A DNA stretch of 14,462 bases from Verrucomicrobiota bacterium. Lineage in GTDB: Bacteria > Verrucomicrobiota > Verrucomicrobiia > Limisphaerales > JACRJZ01. Below the pieces are notes generated by a model. The model had not been told where the DNA came from. It saw only the letters and a program-made list of their open reading frames with translations, and did not search any database. Where the stretch lies: contig JAKLEJ010000038.1 of NCBI GenBank assembly GCA_022711695.1, positions 1-14,462 of the forward strand, written 5' to 3'. The number at the start of each line of letters is the position of its first letter. Within the stretch, counting starts at the first letter, position 1. The translations under genes were made by a program, and so were the position numbers. Shown in pieces: positions 8,391 to 14,462 of this stretch.

Positions 8391-9386
8391 ATGTCAGTCC
8401 CTCCCCTCATTGCCGTGACGTTGGGAGATGTCACCGGCATCGGCCCCGAGATCGTCCTCAAAGCCGTCGCCGCCGAGCTGCCCGTCCATCCGGCCCGTTA
8501 CCTGGTTCTGGGGGACGAAGCCTGCGCGCGGCATTGGAACGACCGGCTGGGGCTGGGCCTGGAGCTTCGCCGGGAGGGCGCTCCGGGCGAGGGCTGGCGG
8601 GTGCTGGTGCGGGAGACGCGCGGATCGAGCCTGCCCGCCGCGTTGCCGGCGGGCGCGCCCGAGGCCGCGCGCGCCGCCCTGGCCTGGGTCGAGGAGGGGG
8701 CGCGGCGGTGCCTGAGCGGCGAAGCGGCCGCGCTGGTGACTGCGCCGGTCAGCAAGCAGGCCATCATCCGGGCCGGGCACGTTGACTTCGTGGGCCAGAC
8801 CGAGTTTCTGGCGCGGTTGGCGGGCGCGCCGCGGACGGTGATGATGCTGCTGGGGCCGGACGAGCGCGGGCGCTGGCTGCGGGTGGCGCTGGCCACCACG
8901 CACGTGCCGCTCAGCCGGGTGGCCGCTGCGGTCACGCGCGACAAAGTGGAACTGGCCATCGAGCAGGCCGCGCGCGCCTGCCAGACCCTGCGTCTGCCGC
9001 GCGCCCGGGTGGGAGTGTGCGGACTCAATCCCCATGCCGGCGAGGGCGGCCACCTGGGCACGGAAGAGTTGAGCGTGATCGGGCCAGCCGTCGAGGAAGC
9101 CCGCGCCAGGGGGCTGGACGTCACCGGCCCGCTGGCGGCAGACACGCTCTTTCACGAGGCCCTGCGAGGCGACTACGATGCGGTGGTGGCCATGTACCAT
9201 GACCAGGGGCTGGCCCCGCTGAAGATGGCAGCCTTCGACCAGGGAGTGAACTGGACGCTGGGCCTGCCATTTGTGCGCACCTCGCCCGACCACGGCACGG
9301 CCTACCCCATCGCCGGGCGCGGCCTGGCCAACCCCTCGAGCATGATCGCCGCGCTGCGGCTGGCCAGAACCCTCGCCGGGGCGTGA
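8391..9386 (+). CDS. pdxA: 4-hydroxythreonine-4-phosphate dehydrogenase
   Basis: Cytoplasmic, metal-dependent NAD-linked enzyme of the DXP-dependent pyridoxal phosphate pathway. It oxidises 4-phosphohydroxy-L-threonine to the unstable product that PdxJ condenses to pyridoxine phosphate. At 331 residues it has the family's usual length. The N-terminal GDVTGIGPE (residues 12-20) and VTAPVSKQAI are present. The three metal-binding histidines are conserved: His171 (ATTHVPLS), His215 (GLNPHAGEGGH) and His270 (MYHDQG). Substrate-side Lys278, Asn287 and Arg296 (LPFVRTSPDHGTA) are also present. One difference: the GHTEF motif reads GQTEF, with Gln136 where the E. coli enzyme has a substrate-contacting His. 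The ATG at 8391 begins exactly at the family's first strand; the frame is open farther upstream but overlaps the SurA-like gene. A PdxA2-type dehydrogenase of sugar-acid catabolism is the alternative; the SurA-like neighbour favours true PdxA. Confidence 0.93.
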   Translation: MSVPPLIAVTLGDVTGIGPEIVLKAVAAELPVHPARYLVLGDEACARHWNDRLGLGLELRREGAPGEGWRVLVRETRGSSLPAALPAGAPEAARAALAWVEEGARRCLSGEAAALVTAPVSKQAIIRAGHVDFVGQTEFLARLAGAPRTVMMLLGPDERGRWLRVALATTHVPLSRVAAAVTRDKVELAIEQAARACQTLRLPRARVGVCGLNPHAGEGGHLGTEELSVIGPAVEEARARGLDVTGPLAADTLFHEALRGDYDAVVAMYHDQGLAPLKMAAFDQGVNWTLGLPFVRTSPDHGTAYPIAGRGLANPSSMIAALRLARTLAGA

Positions 9387-9399
9387 TCCCGAGAATTCC

Positions 9400-9432
9400 G
9401 CTGCGCCGCCATTGCGAGGGATTCGGCGCGGC
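9400..9432. terminator. Inverted repeat between convergent pdxA and sensor genes
   Basis: GCTGCGCCG (9400-9408) pairs with CGGCGCGGC (9424-9432) through eight Watson-Crick pairs and one G-T wobble around a 15-nt loop. It fills the 45-bp gap between the two convergent stop codons, the position expected of a shared terminator. There is no T-run on either side, so the call rests on position and pairing only. Confidence 0.35.
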
Positions 9433-12400
9433 TAGGCGTGCAGGCCGGCGTTGATGCGCCGCACCAGGCCCAGCGCGCCGTCCAGATCGTGACGCGTCAG
9501 GCGTTCGGCCAGGTCGTTAAACAAGGACTCCACCGGGGTGCCTTGAACCAGCGGCATGAGCGACTCCAGTTCGCCCCGGGCGTCGCGAGACTCGGCGCGC
9601 AACAGCGATTCCAGCACAATCAGCCGGGGCTTGAGGGCCTCTGCGTCGAACGAAGCGCGGGCAGCGGCCGCCGCCGGGCTCCCGCCGGCGGGGGGCCGAC
9701 TGAGTTGCCCGATGGCGTTCAGGACCGTCTCCATCGCGGCCTCGAGCGCGGGCAGCGCCGCCTCGATGGCTTCCTCATCCTTGTCCCTGAAGGCGGCGTC
9801 CACATTTCTAGCCGCCTCCGCCGTCTCGGCGGCGCCAATGCTCCCGGCCAGGCCCCGGACCGTGTGCGCCAGGCGTTGCGCCAGTTCGGCTTCTCCGCTC
9901 CGCATGGCGTGTCGAATGCGATCCGCCACCCGCCCCTGGCTGTCGCGGAACTTCAGGAGCAAGCTTTGGTAAAGCGGACGATTGCCGGCGACCCGTCTCA
10001 ACCCATCTCCCACGTCCAAGCCGTCCAGCTTGTCCGGCCAATCCTCCGGCGAAATTGCCGCGACTGGCGCGGCGGAGGAAGCCGGCGACTGGGTGGGGGA
10101 CGACGACGACATGGAAAGGAGGTCCGGCTGTTCCCATGCCGGTTTGGATTGCCGGCGGGCCGCGCGCCTGCGGGGCTTCTCCTTTTCGGTGGGCGCCGCG
10201 GGTTCCGCCTCCGGAGGCGCCGAACTTGGCGCCAGTTCCTGCGCTGGAGGCGACGCAGGTTCGACCTCGGGCTCGGGCGGTGGCGCGACGTCCGCGGCGG
10301 GCGCCTCGGTGAGGTGCGCTCCGGGCTCAGGCGGCGGACTCCCCAACGCCGACGCCGCCGGCGCTTCCGTCGCAGTAAGGGCCGCTTCGGGTGCTGGAGG
10401 CTCGGTCACTGCCGGTCCGGCGTCCTCAGGAGCGGGCGGCGGAGACGGTGTCACCTCTGCCGGGGCGGGCAGGACTGCGGTCTCGGAGGCGGCTTGGCCC
10501 GGCGGCTGAACGGGTTCGTCGGGCGCCGACGCCGGAGAAAGCGGGCGCTTCAACAAACGGCTCATGACGGCGAGCAATTCTTCCGCATCCCCTTGCCCCG
10601 GCTCGCTCGCTCTTCCATCCGGTTCGGCCGGGGCGGCTGCATCCTTCACAGCGGCGTCCGCACAGAGGGCGGCGCCGAGTTCCTCGCGCATCCTGGCCAG
10701 AAATTGGCGATGGGCGTCGGCGGCGACACCCGCTTTTTCGTTGGCGGCCAGCAGCTCCGCTTCCAGCTCGGGAATGCGGCGGTTTTGTCTCTCGGCCCTG
10801 GCCAGGGCGCGCTGCATGGCTTTGCGATCGGAAACCTCGTGAAGGGCCGCCGCCACCATCAGGCCCTCCGGCAATGTCACCGGCGCCAGGCTCAACTCGA
10901 TCTCGATCTCGCTGCCGTCCTTGCGCGTGGCGCGCGCCTCGTGTCGTGGCGCGGGGCCGGGGGCCGTCGGGGCCGACGGCGCGGCCTGGAGCCATTGCGC
11001 GTATTGCTCCTGAGTGGCCGCAGGAATGAGGGTGTCGAGCGCGCGCCCCGCGAGTTCCTGGCGGGCGTACCCCAGCAGGGCGGCCGCTTCTTCGTTGGCG
11101 TAAGCCACGGCGCCGCGCGTGTCCGCCAGCAGCACGGCGGCCGGGGCGCAATCCAGCAGCGCCTGCAACCGCGCTTCGGCGCTGAGGCGCTCGAGGTTCT
11201 CGTGCTGCAATCCCGCCAGCCGGGCCTCGAGGTCCGAGCTCCGCTGGCGCGTGGCCACCTCCAGCTCCGAGAGCTGGCGGGTGGCCTCCTCGAGCTTGCG
11301 GCTGGCTTCATCGCGCGCCGCGCTCACGGACCGCAGCCGCTCCAGCACCTGGTCGAAGCCGCGCGAGATCTCTCCCGCCTCGTCCGAGGAGGGCAGGGCG
11401 ACCCGACGGCTCCAGTCCCCAGCCGTGACACGACGAACCCCTTCCTGGAGCGCGCGCAGCGGGGCGGACACGCTGCGCGACGCCAGCCAGGCCGCCCCGA
11501 CGGCGAGCAAGCCCGCCAGAACGGCCGGAAACAGCAGGCGCCAGCCCAACCCCGAAGGCCCGCCGGCGACCTCGGCGGCGGCGATCTGGGCCACGAACGC
11601 GGCGTTCATCCGGGGAACCGGCGCCCACCAGGCCAGGGCCCGGTATCCCTGCAACGCCGGGCGAAGGCCGGCCCCGCGGTGACCCTGCAGCGCCTGCGCG
11701 CTGGGGTCTTCGGCCTTGGGGTTGAAGGAAACCTGGTGGCGGAACGGCTCGAGTTTGTCGCGGCGCAACGGCGAGAGCAGCAGCACCGCACCCCCCTCCA
11801 GCGCAGTCAGGAAGGTCTCGCCGGTCTGTCCCAGCCCCGAGTAATCCTGCAACAGGCGGTGAACGGACTGGCCCCGGACCTCGACCGCGGCCAACCCGAG
11901 CAGGCGCTGTCCCTGGAGGACCGGCGCCACCGCAAACAGCGACGCCCGGCCGGTGGGCGGATGGGGCCTGAATTCCGAGAACACCACCGCGCCCCGCTGC
12001 CGGGCAGCCGCCGCCGCCCGCGCCAGCGGCGTCGTGCGAAGAGCCGGCACGCCCAGGTTTAGCTTCAGCTCCGGCCGCGCATACGCGGAGAGGGCCATGT
12101 CCCAGTTTGTCGAAATCAGCAGGATGTCGGCGTAGTCACGCGAGGCGGCGAAAGCCCGCAAGTAGCCCTGCAAGCCGGCCGGCGCCGCCGGACTGGAGCG
12201 GACGGTGCGGGCGGCGCGGGTCGCCGGTTCGCCCAGGGCCTGAACCACGGTCGCGCTGCGGCTCAGCAGCCAGGCGTCCGCTTCGACATCGGCCAGAAAC
12301 CGGTCGAGACCGAGGAACTTCTGTTCGGCCACGGCGTTGAGGCGTTCCTGGGCCTGCTGACAGGCGTCGGAACACGCCGCCTTGTAGGACGCCAACTGGG

Positions 12401-12476
12401 CAATTGTGACTGCCCCCAGGGTGGCAGCCAGGCACCAGAGTAGGATCCGCCCGTCAATGCTGGTTCGAGAGGTCAT
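9432..12476 (-). CDS. Membrane sensor with Cache-like, HAMP, PAS and HPt domains, lacking a kinase core
   Basis: Inner-membrane signalling protein of 1014 residues. Order: membrane segment 1 (about 10-30); periplasmic region of about 280 residues resembling a double-Cache sensor (RDYADILLISTNWDM, DYSGLGQTGETFL); membrane segment 2 (about 313-333); HAMP (about 334-385, SAPLRALQEGVRRVTAGDWS); coiled coil; PAS/PAC (about 434-555, LLDCAPAAVLLADTRGAVAYANEEA to HEVSDRKAM); second coiled coil; Pro/Ala/Glu-rich linker (about 640-765) with a basic patch KEKPRRRAARRQ; HPt domain (about 815-925) with phospho-acceptor His871 in AHTVRGLAGSIGA; C-terminal helices. I find no HisKA box, no N/G1/G2 ATP-binding motifs and no receiver. 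Proteins ending in such HPt domains usually carry kinase and receiver domains between PAS and HPt, so this looks like an orphan phosphotransfer sensor or a core-deleted hybrid kinase. Start: the frame reaches a TTG at 12635, but that codon lies inside the predicted -35 box; the ATG at 12476 sits directly before the first membrane segment. Confidence 0.87.
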   Translation of the reverse strand: MTSRTSIDGRILLWCLAATLGAVTIAQLASYKAACSDACQQAQERLNAVAEQKFLGLDRFLADVEADAWLLSRSATVVQALGEPATRAARTVRSSPAAPAGLQGYLRAFAASRDYADILLISTNWDMALSAYARPELKLNLGVPALRTTPLARAAAAARQRGAVVFSEFRPHPPTGRASLFAVAPVLQGQRLLGLAAVEVRGQSVHRLLQDYSGLGQTGETFLTALEGGAVLLLSPLRRDKLEPFRHQVSFNPKAEDPSAQALQGHRGAGLRPALQGYRALAWWAPVPRMNAAFVAQIAAAEVAGGPSGLGWRLLFPAVLAGLLAVGAAWLASRSVSAPLRALQEGVRRVTAGDWSRRVALPSSDEAGEISRGFDQVLERLRSVSAARDEASRKLEEATRQLSELEVATRQRSSDLEARLAGLQHENLERLSAEARLQALLDCAPAAVLLADTRGAVAYANEEAAALLGYARQELAGRALDTLIPAATQEQYAQWLQAAPSAPTAPGPAPRHEARATRKDGSEIEIELSLAPVTLPEGLMVAAALHEVSDRKAMQRALARAERQNRRIPELEAELLAANEKAGVAADAHRQFLARMREELGAALCADAAVKDAAAPAEPDGRASEPGQGDAEELLAVMSRLLKRPLSPASAPDEPVQPPGQAASETAVLPAPAEVTPSPPPAPEDAGPAVTEPPAPEAALTATEAPAASALGSPPPEPGAHLTEAPAADVAPPPEPEVEPASPPAQELAPSSAPPEAEPAAPTEKEKPRRRAARRQSKPAWEQPDLLSMSSSSPTQSPASSAAPVAAISPEDWPDKLDGLDVGDGLRRVAGNRPLYQSLLLKFRDSQGRVADRIRHAMRSGEAELAQRLAHTVRGLAGSIGAAETAEAARNVDAAFRDKDEEAIEAALPALEAAMETVLNAIGQLSRPPAGGSPAAAAARASFDAEALKPRLIVLESLLRAESRDARGELESLMPLVQGTPVESLFNDLAERLTRHDLDGALGLVRRINAGLHA

Positions 12477-12605
12477 GGCTTTTCGAGGGTTTGAAACCGG
12501 GGGCGCCCCGGCTCGCGCCGGCAGGCCGTCGGGTGGCGGAGGCGCGGCTCCGCCCTGCCCAATGCCGAAGGGCTTCCTGCGCCGCGGAGAGATTCCATGG
12601 GTTCG

Positions 12606-12635
12606 ACTATACAGGAGCCTCCTTGGAACTGGCAA
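12606..12635 (-). promoter_or_regulatory. Sigma70-like promoter for the sensor gene
   Basis: On the minus strand TTGCCA (12635-12630) and TATAGT (12611-12606), each matching five of six consensus bases, are separated by 18 bp. Transcription would start near 12599, giving a leader of about 120 nt before the ATG at 12476. The spacer contains an odd-centred palindrome, AGGAGCCTCCT (12613-12623 on the plus strand), which could be an operator. This promoter argues against the upstream TTG start. Confidence 0.5.
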
Positions 12636-12659
12636 GACGCCTGAATTCGATACCGTTGT

Positions 12660-12727
12660 CCGTGTTATTCACAACCGGGCGGAGGGGTCCGGCGCAAACC
12701 CCGAGCGCGCGGTTGTGAATAACACGG
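12660..12727. repeat. Perfect 18-bp inverted repeat with two TTATTCACA sites (element 1)
   Basis: CCGTGTTATTCACAACCG (12660-12677) and its exact reverse complement (12710-12727) flank a 32-bp GC-rich centre. Each arm contains TTATTCACA (12665-12673, and inverted at 12714-12722), which fits the TTWTNCACA DnaA-box pattern. A related element lies about 365 bp to the right. It sits 24 bp upstream of the sensor -35 box. It could be a MITE- or REP-like palindrome, an operator or a DnaA-binding cluster; sequence alone does not decide. Confidence 0.65.
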
Positions 12728-13023
12728 CGGCGGCGCATCGTAAGGCTGCCGACGCTTTGGCCGCGGCGGGAACACGGACGCCTGAATCCCGTCCCAAGAG
12801 GACCTCACGCAGAACTCCGGTCCCGCCGTCGGCTTCCGGGCCAATCGCTGAGAGAACAGCGCCTCTCGACGGCTCTGCGGCCGGCGGGCAGACAGACACA
12901 ACATCAATTGGCACGCGGCTTGAGGAGCCCAGCCGTTGAGGGCGCAAAGCGCCAGGCGCTCGCTTACTCCGCGGTCCGTGGGATACACGACACTGGCCCC
13001 TCGCCCCGGCCCTGATACCATTT

Positions 13024-13092
13024 CCGAGGTTATTCATGAGACTCCGGTGAGAGCCTGTTCGAGCTCGAACCGGGGGATTGTGAATAACTCGG
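13024..13092. repeat. Imperfect inverted repeat related to element 1 (element 2)
   Basis: The left arm CCGAGGTTATTCATGA (13024-13039) and the reverse complement of the right arm, CCGAGTTATTCACAA (13078-13092), match through CCGAG and TTATTCA with a one-base bulge. The right arm holds an intact TTATTCACA (inverted, 13079-13087); the left has the variant TTATTCATG. Flanking bases also match element 1: GATACC before the left arm, and CGGCGGC after the right arm. The centre holds a perfect 14-bp palindrome, GTTCGAGCTCGAAC (13057-13070). It looks like a second, diverged copy of the same element. Confidence 0.6.
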
Positions 13093-13156
13093 CGGCCGGC
13101 GACACTGCGTCCGCCGGACCGCCGGCCACGACGGGAGCACAGATAACCTGGCCCTG

Positions 13157-13224
13157 CCTCACGAAGGCTCGGGAGAGATCTCTCCCCATCGGATGGGGAG
13201 AGAGCGCCCGCAGGGCGGGTGAGG
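13157..13224. repeat. REP-like nested palindrome
   Basis: The core is TCTCTCCCCATC, a single G, then GATGGGGAGAGA (13179-13203), a 12-bp perfect stem. It overlaps a second palindrome, GGAGAGATCTCTCC (13172-13185), and is followed by CGCCC-GCA-GGGCG. Outer arms CCTCAC (13157-13162) and GTGAGG (13219-13224) enclose it. This build, with CCTCAC/GTGAGG outer arms around a CTCTCCCCATC stem, resembles dispersed intergenic palindromes of many GC-rich genomes; that identification is from memory and unverified. Confidence 0.55.
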
Positions 13225-13331
13225 GGAGCTGGGTGGCGCATCCCGGTGACTCCTCGGTATGTGCGGAGGGGGGAGCCGCAAATCCTTGAAGAGCGGCGCT
13301 GCGGCGATAGTCAAACCCAGCGGATCATACT

Positions 13332-14462
13332 ATGATGCACCGTCGCCAGTTTCTCAAGGCGGCCGCGTTCGCCGCGGCCGGTTTTCAGATCGTCCCCCGT
13401 CACGTTCTGGGCCAGGGCCAGGTTCCTCCCAGCGGCCGGCTCAATATCGCCGGCATTGGCGTTGGGGGTCAGGGAGGTGGCGTCCTCAACGATTTGAAGA
13501 GCGAGAACATCGTCGCGTTGTGCGACGTGGATTGGGGCAAGGCGGGCCACACCTTCAGGGCCTTTCCGAACGCCGAGCGTTTCAAGGATTACCGCGTGAT
13601 GCTGGAGAAGCGCAAGGACATCGACGCCGTCATGATCGCCACGCCCGATCACATGCACGCGCCCATCGCCCTCGCGGCCTTGCGCGCCGGCATGCACGCC
13701 TATGTGGAGAAGCCCATGGCCCACACCATTGAAGAGGCGCGGCTGATGACGCGGGTGGCGAAGGAAACCGGCTTGGTGACGCAGATGGGGAACAACGGCC
13801 ACGCCGGCGAGGGGCTGCGGCTCACGCGCGAGTGGATTCAGGCCGGCGCCATCGGCCAGGTCCGCGAAATCCATGCCTGGTCCGACCGGCCGGGCAAATG
13901 GTGGAAGCAACCCGCCGAGCGCCCGGCAGCCGCAGCCCCCGCGCCAGCAGACCTCGACTGGGATCTTTGGCTGGGCGCCGCGCCCCAGCGGCCCTATCAC
14001 CCCGCCTACCATCCGTTCGCCTGGCGCGGCTGGTTCGACTTCGGGACCGGGGCCCTCGGCGACATGGCGGTTCACAACATGGACCCGGCCTTTTACGCGC
14101 TGGACCTGGAGGCCCCGGCGGCCGCCGAGTGCCATAGCAGCCCCCTGGGCAGGGAAACCTACCCTCAATGGCAGGTGCTCACCTTCGAGTTTGCGGCCAG
14201 GGCCGGTCGGCCGGCCCTCAAGATGTGCTGGCACGATGGCGGCAAGATGCCCCCCAAGCCGGTGGATGTGGCGGATGAAATCGAACTCCCCGACAATGGC
14301 ATCTGTTTCATCGGCGACAAGGGCACGACGGTTGGAGGCGGCTGGTCGGGCGCCCCGCGCCTCTTCCCGGCCAAACGGCGGCAGGAGTTCCCGCTTCCGC
14401 CCAAGACCCTCGCGCGTTCGCCCGGCCATCGCGTCGAGTGGGTCCAGGCCTGCAAGGCCCGG
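13332..14462 (+). CDS. Tat-exported Gfo/Idh/MocA-family oxidoreductase (3'-partial)
   Basis: NAD(P)-dependent oxidoreductase of the glucose-fructose oxidoreductase/inositol dehydrogenase family, probably acting on a sugar or sugar derivative. The frame is open from the ATG at 13332 to the window edge, 377 codons, so the C-terminus is missing. The N-terminus MMHRRQFLKAAAFAAAGF has the twin-arginine pattern RRQFLK, predicting export already folded with cofactor. The Rossmann motif GIGVGGQGG follows, then a strand ending ALCDVD, ATPDHMHAPIA, and the family signature EKPMAH (Glu126-Lys127-Pro128). The C-terminal domain has LGAAPQRPYHPAYHPFAWRGWFDFGTGALGDM by parts, with a likely catalytic His248 (GDMAVHNMDP). 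A short Ala/Pro insert (RPAAAAPAPAD) sits before LDWDLWLGAA. Large families of such Tat-exported proteins are typical of Verrucomicrobiota and Planctomycetota. Substrate unknown. The second ATG at 13335 is an equally possible start. No Shine-Dalgarno sequence is seen. Confidence 0.9.
   Translation, partial: MMHRRQFLKAAAFAAAGFQIVPRHVLGQGQVPPSGRLNIAGIGVGGQGGGVLNDLKSENIVALCDVDWGKAGHTFRAFPNAERFKDYRVMLEKRKDIDAVMIATPDHMHAPIALAALRAGMHAYVEKPMAHTIEEARLMTRVAKETGLVTQMGNNGHAGEGLRLTREWIQAGAIGQVREIHAWSDRPGKWWKQPAERPAAAAPAPADLDWDLWLGAAPQRPYHPAYHPFAWRGWFDFGTGALGDMAVHNMDPAFYALDLEAPAAAECHSSPLGRETYPQWQVLTFEFAARAGRPALKMCWHDGGKMPPKPVDVADEIELPDNGICFIGDKGTTVGGGWSGAPRLFPAKRRQEFPLPPKTLARSPGHRVEWVQACKAR

Larger units (their letters stand above)
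12477..13331. other. 855-bp non-coding, repeat-rich intergenic region
   Basis: Between the sensor start and the oxidoreductase start I see no supportable gene on either strand. Frames that are open here lack family-like sequence and cross the palindromes. The stretch holds the sensor promoter (12606-12635), two related TTATTCACA inverted-repeat elements (12660-12727 and 13024-13092), an 11-bp direct repeat GACGCCTGAAT (12636-12646 and 12777-12787), a GGCCGGCG/CGCCGGCC inverted repeat (13094-13101 and 13120-13127) and a REP-like nested palindrome (13157-13224). No promoter for the oxidoreductase gene could be identified. Confidence 0.7.

Noticed and set aside
9438..12062. Long open frame on the + strand (874 codons) opposite the sensor gene
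   Set aside because: The translation is Arg/Gly-rich without domains, while the opposite strand encodes membrane helices, HAMP, PAS and HPt motifs. It is a shadow.
12477..12635. N-terminal extension of the sensor from a TTG at 12635
   Set aside because: The codon overlaps the predicted -35 box, the extension is Pro/Arg-rich, and the ATG at 12476 directly precedes the first membrane segment.
12942..12959. Small alternative hairpins GGCGC-AAA-GCGCC and GCGCC-A-GGCGC
   Set aside because: Five-base GC stems are expected by chance in DNA this GC-rich; no other sign of an RNA gene.
12660..13092. CRISPR array or chromosomal origin
   Set aside because: There are only two diverged palindromic copies with unequal spacing, so no CRISPR. 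An origin is not supported by neighbours or by an AT-rich stretch, although the DnaA-box likeness is kept as a finding.
12669..13241. Overlapping open frames on both strands in the intergenic region (for example 12669-13241 minus, 12406-12939 plus)
   Set aside because: They read through the inverted repeats, are Arg/Ser/Pro-rich and show no signal, domain or start context. I treat the region as non-coding.
13286..13331. Promoter for the oxidoreductase (TTGAAG with GATAGT or CATACT)
   Set aside because: TTGAAG to GATAGT leaves only 14 bp of spacer, and CATACT directly abuts the ATG; neither gives a credible promoter.

Overview
The window reads as chromosomal DNA from a GC-rich Gram-negative bacterium, most likely Verrucomicrobiota (Limisphaerales/Pedosphaera-like). 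This is inferred from gene content, not from a marker gene. The pointers are a pseudopilin with an N-terminal GFTLIE motif followed by an SRAKEKAKRIQC-type segment and a C-terminal H-X9-DG motif, a Tat-exported Gfo/Idh/MocA oxidoreductase, and a secreted DUF4962/heparinase-II/III-like protein. Planctomycetota or Lentisphaerota cannot be excluded from the sequence alone.

Layout. (1) Positions 1-3456, + strand: a compact MacAB-like export operon with a periplasmic adaptor (5' end outside the window), an ABC ATPase and a MacB/FtsX-type permease, separated by 12 bp and 1 bp. (2) Positions 3481-6228, - strand: a secreted polysaccharide-lyase-like protein and, upstream of it, a small Dabb-domain protein. 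Between them lie a perfect 10-bp hairpin and a 21-bp-spaced direct repeat. (3) Positions 6386-7090, + strand: a pseudopilin-like protein, divergent from the Dabb gene. (4) Positions 7370-9386, + strand: a SurA-like periplasmic chaperone/PPIase followed by pdxA (vitamin B6 synthesis), a gene pairing also known from enterobacteria. A good sigma70-like promoter sits so close to the SurA-like start that the mRNA would have almost no leader. (5) Positions 9432-12476, - strand, convergent with pdxA: a large membrane sensor (periplasmic Cache-like domain, HAMP, PAS, long Pro/Ala/Glu linker, HPt) with no recognisable kinase or receiver domain. Its likely promoter is at 12606-12635. (6) Positions 12477-13331: an 855-bp non-coding, repeat-rich stretch with two related inverted-repeat elements carrying TTATTCACA and one REP-like nested palindrome. 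(7) Positions 13332-14462, + strand: a Gfo/Idh/MocA oxidoreductase with a Tat signal, running off the right edge.

Working together: the lyase-like protein, and possibly the sugar-oxidoreductase-like protein, fit a lifestyle of degrading complex polysaccharides. The MacAB-like pump and SurA-like chaperone are envelope functions. The sensor is probably a phosphorelay or signalling component whose partner kinase is not in this window. I found no CRISPR array, tRNA, rRNA, transposase, integrase or recognisable defence system. The most unusual items are the kinase-less sensor and the repeat elements at 12660-12727 and 13024-13092.
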